Source: Methylobacter marinus A45
GTDB taxonomy: Bacteria; Pseudomonadota; Gammaproteobacteria; Methylococcales; Methylomonadaceae
Reading direction: 5' to 3'
Assembly: GCF_000383855.1 (NCBI RefSeq)
Contig: NZ_KB912877.1
Coordinates: 3,822,718-3,886,717, forward strand
Length of the DNA stretch: 64,000 nt
Positions 52,085-61,060 of the stretch are shown here, piece by piece. Every line of letters begins with the position of its first letter. The stretch's first letter is position 1. Position numbers and translations under genes: made by a program. The notes under the pieces were generated by a model that had not been told where the DNA came from, searched no databases, and was given only the letters and a program-made list of their open reading frames with translations.

Positions 52085-53179
52085 ATGACTAGAACACATC
52101 CGCCAATGGACTCTGAAAGGTTGTCTTATTACCATTATGGTGTATGCATCCTTGACCATGTATTATGCGAGGAAAATGAAATAGTATTCTCGGATTTTCT
52201 TCGCCTCAAAAAAATTAAAGATATATCAGATCCTCTTGGGGTTTATGTGCTTGGTGAAGATGCGATTAACAGCTCAAAGGCATTGTCCGGGCGAGAATGG
52301 AACGCGAAGATTAGTGAAGATAGAAATTCTATTTTTCCGCCATTTAGCCCCGATATCATGGATATCGGAGGCTATAGCCTGCCCCACTACCGAGTGCGTG
52401 AACATTCCGACTGTGTATTAGAAAGTGGTTATGCTGAGAATGATCCACGAATTTGGAACAGCCGCTATCAAGAAGTCCGTGACCAGATAGTTCGAGCAGT
52501 AACGTCCATAAGGTTGCTTCATCATTCCCCTATAAGATGTCTAGGACCTATTACGTGTGATACTCATCCAGCAGTGCAACATTCGCTACCTGCGTCACCT
52601 ACTATTGGTGTACCTGCTATTGGTGGAAGTAGTTCTTATCACGAGCAACTTTTTGGTAGCATTCAGGCTGGCATGTTCGTAGAGATTGATAAAAATAGCG
52701 CGAAAATTGTGAAACAACTTTTTGTTGCACTGGGGTACAAACTCCCACCATGGCTGCAAATTTCACTTGAGAGATTAAACATGGCCTACTCGAGACCAGC
52801 CACTCGGGATCAATTGATCGACGTAATGATTGGCTTAGAGGCGCTCTACTTGTATGGTCTTAATGCAGAGCTAAAGTTTCGGCTTGCCATGCGAGCCGCT
52901 GCTCATCAAGAAACAGATTCAGACATGCGTTGGAATAAATATAGAGAAGTATGCTTCCTTTATGATGCACGGAGCAGAATTGTGCATGGAGGAACAGCAG
53001 AGCTTGTCTCGCTTTTAAGAAAGGCAAGTAGTCCGTTTGGAACCGTCGAAGAATTAATATCTTCTTCCAGAGAAATTCTGCGCAAGGGATGCTGTAAAGT
53101 CTTGCTCGATTATAAGTGTGCTGATGGTCTGGGTAAGGATTTTCAAGATGGATTAGATAAGATTGTATTGTGTCACTAA
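52085..53179 (+). CDS. HEPN-domain protein, candidate abortive infection factor
   Basis: 364 residues from ATG 52085. The C-terminal half (about 215-330) is helical and ends in YDARSRIVHGGTAEL with the HEPN signature R-x4-H, preceded by MIGLEALYLYG, as in ApeA-like HEPN proteins. The N-terminal half is a separate alpha/beta region. HEPN proteins are metal-independent RNases in toxin-antitoxin and abortive infection systems. A partner is not visible. Last recognisable cassette-type gene before the IS cluster. Confidence 0.75.
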   Translation: MTRTHPPMDSERLSYYHYGVCILDHVLCEENEIVFSDFLRLKKIKDISDPLGVYVLGEDAINSSKALSGREWNAKISEDRNSIFPPFSPDIMDIGGYSLPHYRVREHSDCVLESGYAENDPRIWNSRYQEVRDQIVRAVTSIRLLHHSPIRCLGPITCDTHPAVQHSLPASPTIGVPAIGGSSSYHEQLFGSIQAGMFVEIDKNSAKIVKQLFVALGYKLPPWLQISLERLNMAYSRPATRDQLIDVMIGLEALYLYGLNAELKFRLAMRAAAHQETDSDMRWNKYREVCFLYDARSRIVHGGTAELVSLLRKASSPFGTVEELISSSREILRKGCCKVLLDYKCADGLGKDFQDGLDKIVLCH

Positions 53180-53424
53180 ATGCCACTGGTTCAGCACCTA
53201 ATGGTCCGCGTTCATCGTCCGGCGACAAATCGTTTTTTGTTCAAGTTACTGCAAAATCTACGAATCAAAGGGGTCAGACTCTGATGTATCCCCACAAATT
53301 ATTCTTTCTCCAATTTTTCAAAATAGCCGACTAACAGGGCTTGCGCCAGCTCTAAATAATCATCCGGCAATTCAAACACAGCATAACGGCAGGCGATTTT
53401 ACCGAGAAAAATCAACGAATAGTA

Positions 53425-54865
53425 CTACAGTTGTAGATTATTTTTCTCCCTGCGTCGTCGGTAATGGCAGGCACGGGCAACGGCTTGATGGCGTCTTCGC
53501 CATAGCGACCAGTTGACGATATGCATGATTCTCGGCGGATGCCGCCACAGCCATTGCCACAACAGCTTGCGCACTTCCGGTACCGTCAACGGGATCAGAG
53601 CTGCCGCTGCTTCCAGGCTTGCTTGCTCAGCAGTTTCCGGTTTTTTTTGCCGATGACGCGTCTTTTTCATGGCGGCACAACACCGCCAAATACGCCAACG
53701 CGGCCATTGCCAGGGTCATGTGTCGGTACCAGCCGTGCCAACTGCGCACTTCATAGTGATCCAGCCCGATTTCGCCCTTGGCCGCCGCAAAGCACTCTTC
53801 CACCGTCCAGCGCGTGCCTGCTACCCGCACCATTGTCTGCAGGTCCGTGCCAGGCGGTACATAGCATACGTAATAAGCCAGCTCCCCATCAGTCAACCGG
53901 CGCCGTAGCAGCAGCCAGCGTTCCCCCGGCATCTGCCAGGACAGCAAAGGTAGCCTCAGCCAGTCATACCAACGCGGCCCCTTGGCGCCATCGCCCGCCG
54001 ACAGCCTGGTCCAGTCTTGCGGCTGGACCGTGGCCGCCAGCTGGGCCACGGTCTTTTGGCCGGTCGAGTCCGGCCACACGTATTGGTTGCTCGCCACCGC
54101 CAGCACGAAGTGCAGGTCCTGCTGTTCCAGCCATGCGCGCAGGCTGCGGTTGTCACCATACACGGCATCGCCAGTGACCCAGGCAAACGGTACCTGCGCG
54201 GCAACGGCTCGCTCGATCATGCGCTGCGCCAACTGCGGCTTGGTGGCAAAGTCGACTGCTTCAGGCACTTTCGCGGCAGCCCGTCGGACCATGTCGTCAG
54301 CCCACTCCTTGGGCAAATACAGTTCGCGGTCCATCAACGCACGCCCCCGCGTACTGGCATAGGCCAGAAACACGCCAATCTGGCAGTTCTCAATGCGCCC
54401 GGCCGTGCCACTGTACTGGCGCTGCACGCCGACCGAATGTCGGCCTTTCTTGATAAAGCCGGTTTCGTCGACCGCCAGCACGGCATCGGGCTCGCCCAGA
54501 TGCTCAATCATATACGTCCGCACGTCATCACGCACCGCATCGACATCCCAGCGTGCCCGGTCCAGCAAATGCTGCAGGCTATAGGGCGTCTGTCGTTTGA
54601 CCGCTTCCGACAATTGCCAGCTGGTTTTGCGCTCAACCGGGCTGAGCAAGCCCGTCACGTAATCCAGTGCCCGTTGCCGCATGGCCTGCCGGCCAAAGTG
54701 CCGGCCTATTCTGACAAACCAGGTCTGCAGCTCCGATTGCCAGTTCGCCGCCTGGGTCACGAACTGCTTTGCCATCGCATTCATCATTCACCTCGCCAAT
54801 GCTTACGATCAAAAACACATTAGACTGTGCGGGCAACATCAATATCCCTGAAATTACAACTGTAG
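53425..54865 (-). mobile_element. IS701-family element inside the IS4 element
   Basis: 1441 bp with 11-bp perfect inverted ends CTACAGTTGTA (53425-53435) and TACAACTGTAG (54855-54865). It interrupts the IS4 transposase; a short TAC-type duplication (3 to 5 bp, register ambiguous) flanks it. Carries one transposase in two frames. Confidence 0.88.
53627..54787 (-). CDS. IS701-family transposase (frameshifted C terminus)
   Basis: 386 residues. DDE acids in AVDETGFIKKG, VTGDAVYGDN and RWTVEECFAAAKGEIGLDHYE, typical of IS701. The native C terminus continues in another frame (53425-53660: KPETAEQASLEAAAALIPLT, then WSLWRRRHQAVARACHYRRR) and ends on a TAG formed by the terminal repeat. The junction is a run of eight A (GCAAAAAAAACC); deletion of one A would restore one frame. 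Either a homopolymer mutation or slippage. Confidence 0.88.
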   Translation of the reverse strand: MMNAMAKQFVTQAANWQSELQTWFVRIGRHFGRQAMRQRALDYVTGLLSPVERKTSWQLSEAVKRQTPYSLQHLLDRARWDVDAVRDDVRTYMIEHLGEPDAVLAVDETGFIKKGRHSVGVQRQYSGTAGRIENCQIGVFLAYASTRGRALMDRELYLPKEWADDMVRRAAAKVPEAVDFATKPQLAQRMIERAVAAQVPFAWVTGDAVYGDNRSLRAWLEQQDLHFVLAVASNQYVWPDSTGQKTVAQLAATVQPQDWTRLSAGDGAKGPRWYDWLRLPLLSWQMPGERWLLLRRRLTDGELAYYVCYVPPGTDLQTMVRVAGTRWTVEECFAAAKGEIGLDHYEVRSWHGWYRHMTLAMAALAYLAVLCRHEKDASSAKKTGNC

Positions 54866-56125
54866 TAATAGGGTGAACGTTTTGTGCCGCTGTTCACCTT
54901 GATCTGCCGTTCGGTAGCAGAGCCTTTTAGGCTGAGTCCAACCAACCAAAGTGCAAAAATGATCAGCTCGGCAATCAGCAACAGGTTTGCCCTGCGGTCG
55001 GCTTGAATTCTGCTTTCACGGGTTAAATCCAAGCCATAACGGATACTTTTGGTGTCGCGAAAACCTTCCTCGATTTGCATCCGTGCCCGGTAATAATTCA
55101 CCACACGAATTGCCGAATAGGCTTTAAGGGACGGCGATACGATCAACAACCACGGTTCTTTTTCGCGGTTGGCCTGCTGCCGACTCCGCTTGGATTTGGC
55201 TGACTGCTTATGAACCGTCAACTGTTTACGGCCTTTGGCGGGACGGTAAAAACTCACCAGCTGCCCGGACAACGGATTGCTGCGCACCCAGAGCGCCGAT
55301 CCCAGCAACTTGGCTTTGCGAGTGGCTTTAGCATACAGCCATTTTGCCGCCTGCCAGTCATCCGGGGGATCGGCAAAGGCGATAAAATCCCGATTGCGAA
55401 TCCGTCCCAGCCAATGCCAGCCCAAGCGTTCCACTTCGCGAAAGAATGGGGTGCGAAACCCGGAATCTGCAACCACAATAGGGGTGACATGGGCTGGAAG
55501 CAGTTGTTGCAAGGTCGACAAAAATTGATGTTGCACTCGGCGGTTCCCCAGTTTCTTACCGGGATGAACTTCCTCGTATAAAGTCATGGTGCGCGCCCAC
55601 TGACAGGCAGAGCAGCACGCAAAAGCTGCTGGCTTTGATCGTCAGTCAGCGGCGACCAGTCTATTATGATCAGGGGTAAGGGCAGGGATTTCAGTAAAAA
55701 TCCGGTGAGGGTTCCGTATAACGCCAAGCGCTCGGACTTGAGGTGAGAATTCCCAATCAACCGATCCAGGCGCTTGATTTTATGTTTGATAAACGTAGCT
55801 CCGGAAACCGCCCGTCCCAGCGCCGTAATGGATACCGAGGCACCGGTTAGACCTGCCTCGACCGCTGCCATTAACGCATTGAGGCGGGCGCCATGAAGGT
55901 TGGGGAGTGATTGTTTTAACAAAGTATGCAGGGTGTTAACGAACGACATAAGACTCTCCCGCTGATGCTTTTTTGGGAAGAAAATCCTATTTTATCGCCA
56001 CTTGAGAGTTTAATGGGGCAAAATACCCCAGAACATTTTGTTTTCTATCGATATTTTCTGGGGATACCTCAGGGTCTGCCCCCTTTGATTTTTGATTAAT
56101 AGCCCGCTAAGCTTTCAATTCAAAA

Positions 56126-56402
56126 GAGGCTAGTGGGGTCAGGTCTAGTTAGGCTAGTGGGGTCAGGTCTAGTTTAGGGCTAGTGGGGTCAGGTCTAGTT
56201 TAGTAGTGTTGTTTGCTAATCATCAAGGTTGAACAGCCAGCCCCCCCTGACAAATACCGGAGTGCGGAATTACCGTGCTGGGCGTTTCAAAACTCTTCGC
56301 TTTGAAAAAAAGGAGCGGGTTGAATTATAAAATAAACCCGGCTCATTTATTTCTCATTTCCAAAAAAGCTGTGAATCTAGACCTGACCCTTCTGCCTCTG
56401 AC
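56126..56402. mobile_element. MITE-like element, copy 2, with tandem end duplications
   Basis: Core element at 56186-56389 nearly identical to copy 1 at 51057-51261. The left end motif GGCTAGTGGGGTCAGGTCTAG is repeated three times in tandem (56129, 56152, 56179), and the right end repeats GACCCTTCTGCC twice. This looks like repeated end duplication by abortive transposition or replication slippage. Confidence 0.82.
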
Positions 56403-56853
56403 CCTTCTGCCTCCCTACCTTAAATAGTAAAAGCTATTTTATTTCAAAGAAGTAGAGTGATAAATACAGGCTAAACCCTTTGATAATCGGATACCATTGA
56501 AACTCGTCACATTTCATTATCCCTCAGAGAGTTTAACCTTGGTTCATCTTATAAGACTCCAAATTCGCCAACCCGCGTAGGTCCGATTAGCGCAGCGTAA
56601 TCGGACGCATGAATTGACCGGCGTCAACAACCATCAAGATTGATCAAAAATTGAGAGAAGTTGGCTCTCTTTGTTCGTAGGGTGGTTAACGCCCTTTGGC
56701 AGTTAGTCGATAAACTGCTTCTAAAAAGGAGTAACCGATAAATCACAGACTCATCCGGTGATTTATCGGCTAAATTTCAGGTTTTATGTATTTTTTCCAT
56801 GAAAACATATTGTTGACTTGGTCCGGTCCCATTCACTGGCACTTGAAAGCTAT
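56403..56853. other. Intergenic, REP-like unit and hairpin
   Basis: No gene. At 56578-56608, GTAGGTCCGATTAGCGCAGCG is a divergent relative of the REP units beside xfp. At 56735-56769, CCGATAAATCAC and GTGATTTATCGG form a 12-bp perfect stem around AGACTCATCCG. The methyltransferase gene reads toward this hairpin, so it may act as its transcription end, though a U-run is missing. Confidence 0.6.
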
Positions 56854-57891
56854 TTAATTTTTAGAATTGAGTTGGCCACATGCTGCTAATACATCATCGC
56901 CTTTAGCGCTTCTTATTAAAGTCGGGATTTTGAAAGTATCTAAAACTTCTTTAAACTTTTCAATTTTATCCAAATCCGGACTCTCGTAATGTGATCCTGG
57001 GAATGAGTTAAAAGGAATTAAATTTATATAGGCACTTTTTCCAGCCAGTATCGTCCCCAATTTTTTAGCATCATCTGGAGAATCATTAAAATCTTTTATC
57101 AGAATATATTCAAAAGTAATAAATTGTTTTTTATTTAAAGGTATCTTGTCAATATATGCCAATACCTCATCTAGCGGATATTTTTTATTAATGGGAATAA
57201 GTTCATTTCTCTTTTCTTCAAAGGGCGAATGAAGAGATAGTGCAAGGTTCACTCCCGGAATTTCCTGGCCCCATCTTTCAAGTCCAGGAATATAACCAGC
57301 CGTTGAAATAGTGATTTTTTGAACGCCAATTGAAGTTCCGTGTTGTGATAAAAAAATTTCACACGCTTTTTTAACGGCATCAAAATTATGTAAAGGTTCG
57401 CCTTGCCCCATGAAAACAATATTTAAAATCCTCTCTTCTCCAGGTCTGTTTGTTGCTAACCAATGCCAAGCCTGTAGAAACTGACCAACAATTTCACTTG
57501 TAGTCAAATTTCTTTTAAGTCCTTGTTTTCCGGTAAAACAAAAAGAACAATTCATCGCACAGCCAACTTGCGATGAAAGGCAAATTGAATATTTGTTATG
57601 AAAAGGAATAAGGACGGTTTCAACTTTATGATTGTCTTTAAGCTTAAAAAGAAACTTTACTGTTCGATCTTTTTTTGACTCATAAACCGTATCGATTTCG
57701 GGCAGAGAAAAGTCGAAATTTTTTTGAAAAAAGGCCAATGAGCATTGGGCAATTTTATCAAAGCATTGAGTATTTTCTTTTTTCTTATAATGCCAATTAA
57801 AAAGAACTGACGCTGCCGATGGGTTTAAATTATTTTGATTTATAACCGTTTGTAAATCAGAGTAATTTAGGTCATAAAAGGATTGTTTCAA
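56854..57891 (-). CDS. Radical SAM 23S rRNA methyltransferase, RlmN/Cfr family
   Basis: 345 residues. The radical SAM cluster CAMNCSFCFTG (about 111-121), followed by GLKRNLTTSEIVGQF, MGQGEPLHN and the AdoMet region, is that of RlmN. The segment LALSLHSPFEEKRNELIPINKKYPLDE contains the Cfr-like LHSP where RlmN has LHAP. Catalytic Cys in AACGQLN (near 340) is present. RlmN methylates C2 of A2503; Cfr methylates C8 and gives drug resistance. Strongly AT-rich versus the host, and surrounded by IS and MITE elements, so probably acquired. C2 or C8 specificity cannot be told by eye. Confidence 0.85.
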   Translation of the reverse strand: MKQSFYDLNYSDLQTVINQNNLNPSAASVLFNWHYKKKENTQCFDKIAQCSLAFFQKNFDFSLPEIDTVYESKKDRTVKFLFKLKDNHKVETVLIPFHNKYSICLSSQVGCAMNCSFCFTGKQGLKRNLTTSEIVGQFLQAWHWLATNRPGEERILNIVFMGQGEPLHNFDAVKKACEIFLSQHGTSIGVQKITISTAGYIPGLERWGQEIPGVNLALSLHSPFEEKRNELIPINKKYPLDEVLAYIDKIPLNKKQFITFEYILIKDFNDSPDDAKKLGTILAGKSAYINLIPFNSFPGSHYESPDLDKIEKFKEVLDTFKIPTLIRSAKGDDVLAACGQLNSKN

Positions 57892-58071
57892 AAATGTCTC
57901 CTGGTAATATCAATATATTGCCAATACCTAATAGTTTTAAATATTGGATTTGATATCGTAATTATATTGAACCTGTTTATAAGGTTTGATTTTTGTTATG
58001 TACAGAGGATAATGTTTTTTATTATATATAAGCATCCGGACTTTTTGCCTATCCTCCGAAAGTAAAGATTT
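57892..58071. other. Intergenic with possible rRNA methyltransferase promoter
   Basis: 180 bp of AT-rich DNA between the methyltransferase start and the ISL3 end. The minus strand has several TATAAT-like words but no convincing -35. Nothing else seen. Confidence 0.4.
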
Positions 58072-58993
58072 GGCTCTTCCGAATTTCCCGTGGTAACCCC
58101 AATATCTAGTGTTCCGCAAACAGGACTCGCCGTCCCTGAACATCAAGCCAAATATGCTGAAACAATCGACCCAGGTTATAAATGCCGTAGCAGTGGCGCT
58201 TAATCACTTTGATCTTGTTGTTCAATCCTTCGACAAAACCACTGGTTTCTCGCCGAATGAAATAGTTAGTGATCTCATCAAGCCAGTTATCCAATGTCGT
58301 CACAAAGGACGAGAAACACTTCAGCCCCAAATCCGTTATTCGGTTCAGCCACTGTGTTAAGGCTAGTTCGGCCTGTGCTTTACTTTGATGCGTCTCAAAG
58401 ATATTCGTCAAGACTTCTCGCTGGACATAGACCTCTTTCAGAATCGGTGCCTGCTCAAACAGCCGCAATAAGACGACTTCCTGCTCTTCGGTCAGGGCCG
58501 ACCAAGGCTTGCGAAAAGCCCACATAGCGCCTTTCAATTGGGCATAGTCTGACTCGGGTAATGTTTGTTTCAGTCGCTTCATTTCCGCTTTGCGCGCTTG
58601 GTCGGCACAATCACGATACTGTTTGGCGACATGAAAACGATCCACTACCACTTGCGCATTGGCTAGGGTTTCTTGAGCCGCATTGCAGTAGCCTTCGTTC
58701 ATATCGATGCAGACACGGCGAATGCTGTTATATTGCCGAGGTGGCAGCGCCTTTAAAAACGTTTTGACCGTCTCTTTTTTACGATCCGGCAACACGGCCA
58801 AGATAAACTTTTGACCTTGAGCCGTCAGTCCTGACACGATGACGACAAAATCTTTATGGCCGATTTCGTCAATTCCGATGAGTTCTAAATCAGGCATCGT
58901 TGTCCGGCTTGGAAACACCTTGGGTGGTAGCCCGATGATAATTGACATGCATTTGAGTATCAAAGCTGACGGCTCTTGTTTACTGGCAATCAA
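58072..58993 (-). mobile_element. Truncated ISL3-family element
   Basis: The 3' end starts at GGCTCTTCC (58072), the usual ISL3 terminal sequence. The opposite end is missing, cut near the start of the transposase core, so there is no second terminus. The host DNA between 58994 and 59340 shows no repeat of the terminus. Confidence 0.8.
58106..58993 (-). pseudogene. 5'-truncated ISL3-family transposase
   Basis: 295 residues readable. The catalytic start IGIDEIGHKDFVVIVSG lacks a few residues present in the usual IDEIALKKGHKDF, and the N-terminal zinc finger/HTH domain is absent; the first 30 residues are foreign. C-terminal blocks (RVCIDMNEGYCNAAQETLAN, VDRFHVAKQYRDCAD, RETSGFVEGLNNKIKVIKR) are intact. 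Not expected to be active. Confidence 0.85.
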
Positions 58994-59340
58994 TGGTTAT
59001 CAGATTTCGGAGAAAATTATTTGTAAAACAGTATCCCATTCTGTGGGCAAGCAAATTTGATGTGTCAGCGGCTTTATGGAAGCCGCTCACGAGGCTTAAG
59101 TAAAAGATCTGGAATTAGATCGCTGAAAAAGTTGTTAATTTAAGTTGTTACTATATAAACATTGGAGTAGGGAAGGTCTCAAAATGAGCTAAATCAATTT
59201 ACATTGACTTTTGTCAACTTTCTAATAACATTTATCTCATACAAAGATAACGGTATAAACGACTAAGATTGAATCTATCGCTTACTTATACTCTGACGCT
59301 TAGTGTTGAATGAACCTTTGTTCCAGGAAGCATAAAAAAC
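58994..59340. other. Intergenic upstream of the T6SS island
   Basis: 347 bp without a gene. AT-rich promoter-like DNA (several TTGACT/TATAAA-type words around 59204-59260), and a short ribosome-binding-like GGAAGC before the VgrG start. No terminator or attachment site recognised. Confidence 0.45.
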
Positions 59341-60123
59341 ATGGCAGTTACACAAAAAAATCGTAAGATTCAAGTATCCACACCTCTGGCTGAAGATACC
59401 CTGTTGTTTTACCAGATGTATGGCCGGGAGGGCTTGAGTGAACCGTTCGAGTACCGTCTTGAACTGGTGAGCGAAGACCGGGCCATCGATCCCCAAAAAA
59501 TACTGGGCGAACCTATCAATGTCCGGCTACAGTTGGATAATGGCAATTGGCAGTACTTCAATGGCTATGTCAGCCGTTTTAGCCAATACGGCGATCTCAA
59601 CGGGTTTGCTCACTACTTTACCTCTGACCGGCCCTGGTTGTGGTTTCTGACCCGAACCTCAAACTGCCGGATCTTCCAGAACAAATCCGTTCCCGAAATT
59701 ATCAAACAAGTCTTTCAGGATCACGGATTCAGCGACTTCAAAGTAAAGCTGAATGGCAACTATACTACGCGCGAATATTGCGTGCAATATTGCGAGACGG
59801 ACTTCAACTTTGTCAGCCGGTTGATGGAAAACGAAGGCATTTACTATTATTTCACCCATGAAAAGGACAAGCATTACCTGGTCCTGGCCGACTCCGGCTC
59901 GACGGATCGTACCCGCAATGACCACATCCACGCCTGGTCTTTTACGCGTGAAGTCCGGCCGGGCGCCTATGAACTCACTGATTACGACTTCAAGAAGCCG
60001 AAAGCCGACCTGCGGGTCAAATCCATCCTCATGGAATCCCAGGTTCGCCGATACAGACGATGGCGCGAGCGTCTGGCCCGCTTTTTTTTGGATCGGATGC
60101 AAGTTATTGTCGATAAGGCCTGA
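59341..60123 (+). pseudogene. Truncated VgrG (T6SS tip protein)
   Basis: 260 codons. N-terminal gp27-like part (DTLLFYQMYGREGLSEPFEYRLELVSED, then YVSRFSQYGDLNGFAHYFTSDRPWLWFL, then ENEGIYYYFTHEKDKHYLVLAD) is standard VgrG. After about residue 225 the sequence departs (SILMESQVRRYRRWRERLAR) and stops; the gp5 OB-fold and beta-helix needle are missing. Likely an internal deletion/fusion leaving a recipient stub. A complete VgrG elsewhere would be needed to deliver the effector. Confidence 0.85.
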
Positions 60124-60178
60124 GGATGTGAGGTCCATCGCAGATCTTCAAAATTTCAATTAATCAAAAGGAGTGTCT

Positions 60179-60313
60179 ATGCCCCCCGCCGCCAGAGTTT
60201 CCGATATGCATATCTGCCCGACCGTGATGATCGGCGACTTGTCGGCCGCCCGAGTCGGCGATACTTGCGTCTGCGTGGGACCTCGACACGTTCGCCAAAG
60301 GTTTAGCAGATGA
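60179..60313 (+). pseudogene. Internally deleted PAAR protein
   Basis: 44 codons (MPPAARVSDMHICP joined to TVMIGDLSAARVGDT and CVCVGP...). The start and the IGDLPAARVGDMATCVGP block of a PAAR protein are both recognisable, but the intervening stretch and the C-terminal half are absent, so the cone-shaped tip cannot form. The frame ends ATGA-overlapping the next gene. Confidence 0.75.
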
Positions 60314-61032
60314 TTGTTATCACTCCCGGCCAGATGCAGCAATTCAATAAAGATGTAAGGACCCGGTTTGCCGTCAGGTTAACCGAGCAATTACGGCCTG
60401 ACTACCCGGAATTGTTTCAGATCCTGCCCCAAGGCTTAGCTCAACGAATGGTGGCTGGCAAGATTGATTACGCTGAAGAACGCTACGAAATTAATTATCA
60501 AAATGCGCTGACAACCTATCTGCATTACTGCTGCGCCATTGGTCCTGCTTTTGATTTACAGCCTGAAATTCAGGCAGTGCTGGATGATTTGTCATTGTAC
60601 CCGGATGATATTCCTGATCGGTTGCCTGAGCTGGTAAGCGATGCAGCGTGGGCAGACGCGGCGCAGAAAGCAAGGCGACGAGACTGGTTCGCCTCGGACC
60701 CAGCGCGATTGCCCGACCAAGTGGCCGCACGCACTTGCTGGGCCATGGCGGCATTAGCCGCGCGACAATCCAAGGCCCAGACCCCTCCTGACGAAATGGC
60801 ATTGAATGCCTTTATCGGGCAGTCCATGCAGATGGCTCGTCGGCATCAGATCATTGATGCGGCGGGCATGACGGCGTTTGCCGTATGTCAGAGTCTGCTG
60901 GGAAAAGACTTTTACTTAATGCATGCCAAATCCTGGCTGGCCCCTATTTTCAGTGATCCTGCCATTCTGCCAAAACTGCGCGGCGCCACGCTGGCAGGGT
61001 GCGTCGAGCTGGAATGGGGGATAGAACTTTGA
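60310..61032 (+). CDS. T6SS-island accessory protein
   Basis: 240 residues (MIVITPGQMQQFNKDVRTRFAVRL). Helical, with GKIDYAEERYEINYQNALTTYLHYC; similar small proteins accompany VgrG/PAAR-effector modules and may be chaperones or adaptors, though I cannot name a family. Begins over the PAAR stop (ATGA) and precedes the effector by 28 bp, so it is probably co-expressed. Confidence 0.65.
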   Translation: MIVITPGQMQQFNKDVRTRFAVRLTEQLRPDYPELFQILPQGLAQRMVAGKIDYAEERYEINYQNALTTYLHYCCAIGPAFDLQPEIQAVLDDLSLYPDDIPDRLPELVSDAAWADAAQKARRRDWFASDPARLPDQVAARTCWAMAALAARQSKAQTPPDEMALNAFIGQSMQMARRHQIIDAAGMTAFAVCQSLLGKDFYLMHAKSWLAPIFSDPAILPKLRGATLAGCVELEWGIEL

Positions 61033-61060
61033 ACAACCAAGCAATCATGGAAGGAATATC

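Larger units (their letters stand above)
53283..55949 (-). pseudogene. IS4-family transposase, broken in three places
   Basis: Piece A 55584-55949 (MSFVNTLHTLLKQSLPNLHG ... LPVSGRAP), piece B 54866-55587 (MTLYEEVHPGKKLGNRRVQH ... YRARMQIEEGFRDTKS), piece C 53283-53424. Pieces A and B are out of frame by one base at GGGCGCGCACC. The YREK-type signature YRARMQIEEGFRDTK marks IS4. Piece B is cut by the IS701 element. Confidence 0.85.
53263..56090 (-). mobile_element. IS4-family insertion sequence, frameshifted and interrupted
   Basis: Inverted ends of about 30 bp, AATCAAAGGGGTCAGACTCTGATG on the left and its relative on the right. Without the nested IS701 element it is about 1387 bp, normal for IS4. 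Its transposase is split by a frameshift near 55585 and by the IS701 insertion between 54865 and 53425. The final codons (FLGKIACRYAVFELPDDYLELA) resume at about 53422-53290. Probably immobile on its own. Confidence 0.85.

Noticed and set aside
56854..57891. Confident call as the resistance gene cfr
   Set aside because: Motifs are mixed; the GEPL block and the overall start favour RlmN, so resistance is not claimed.
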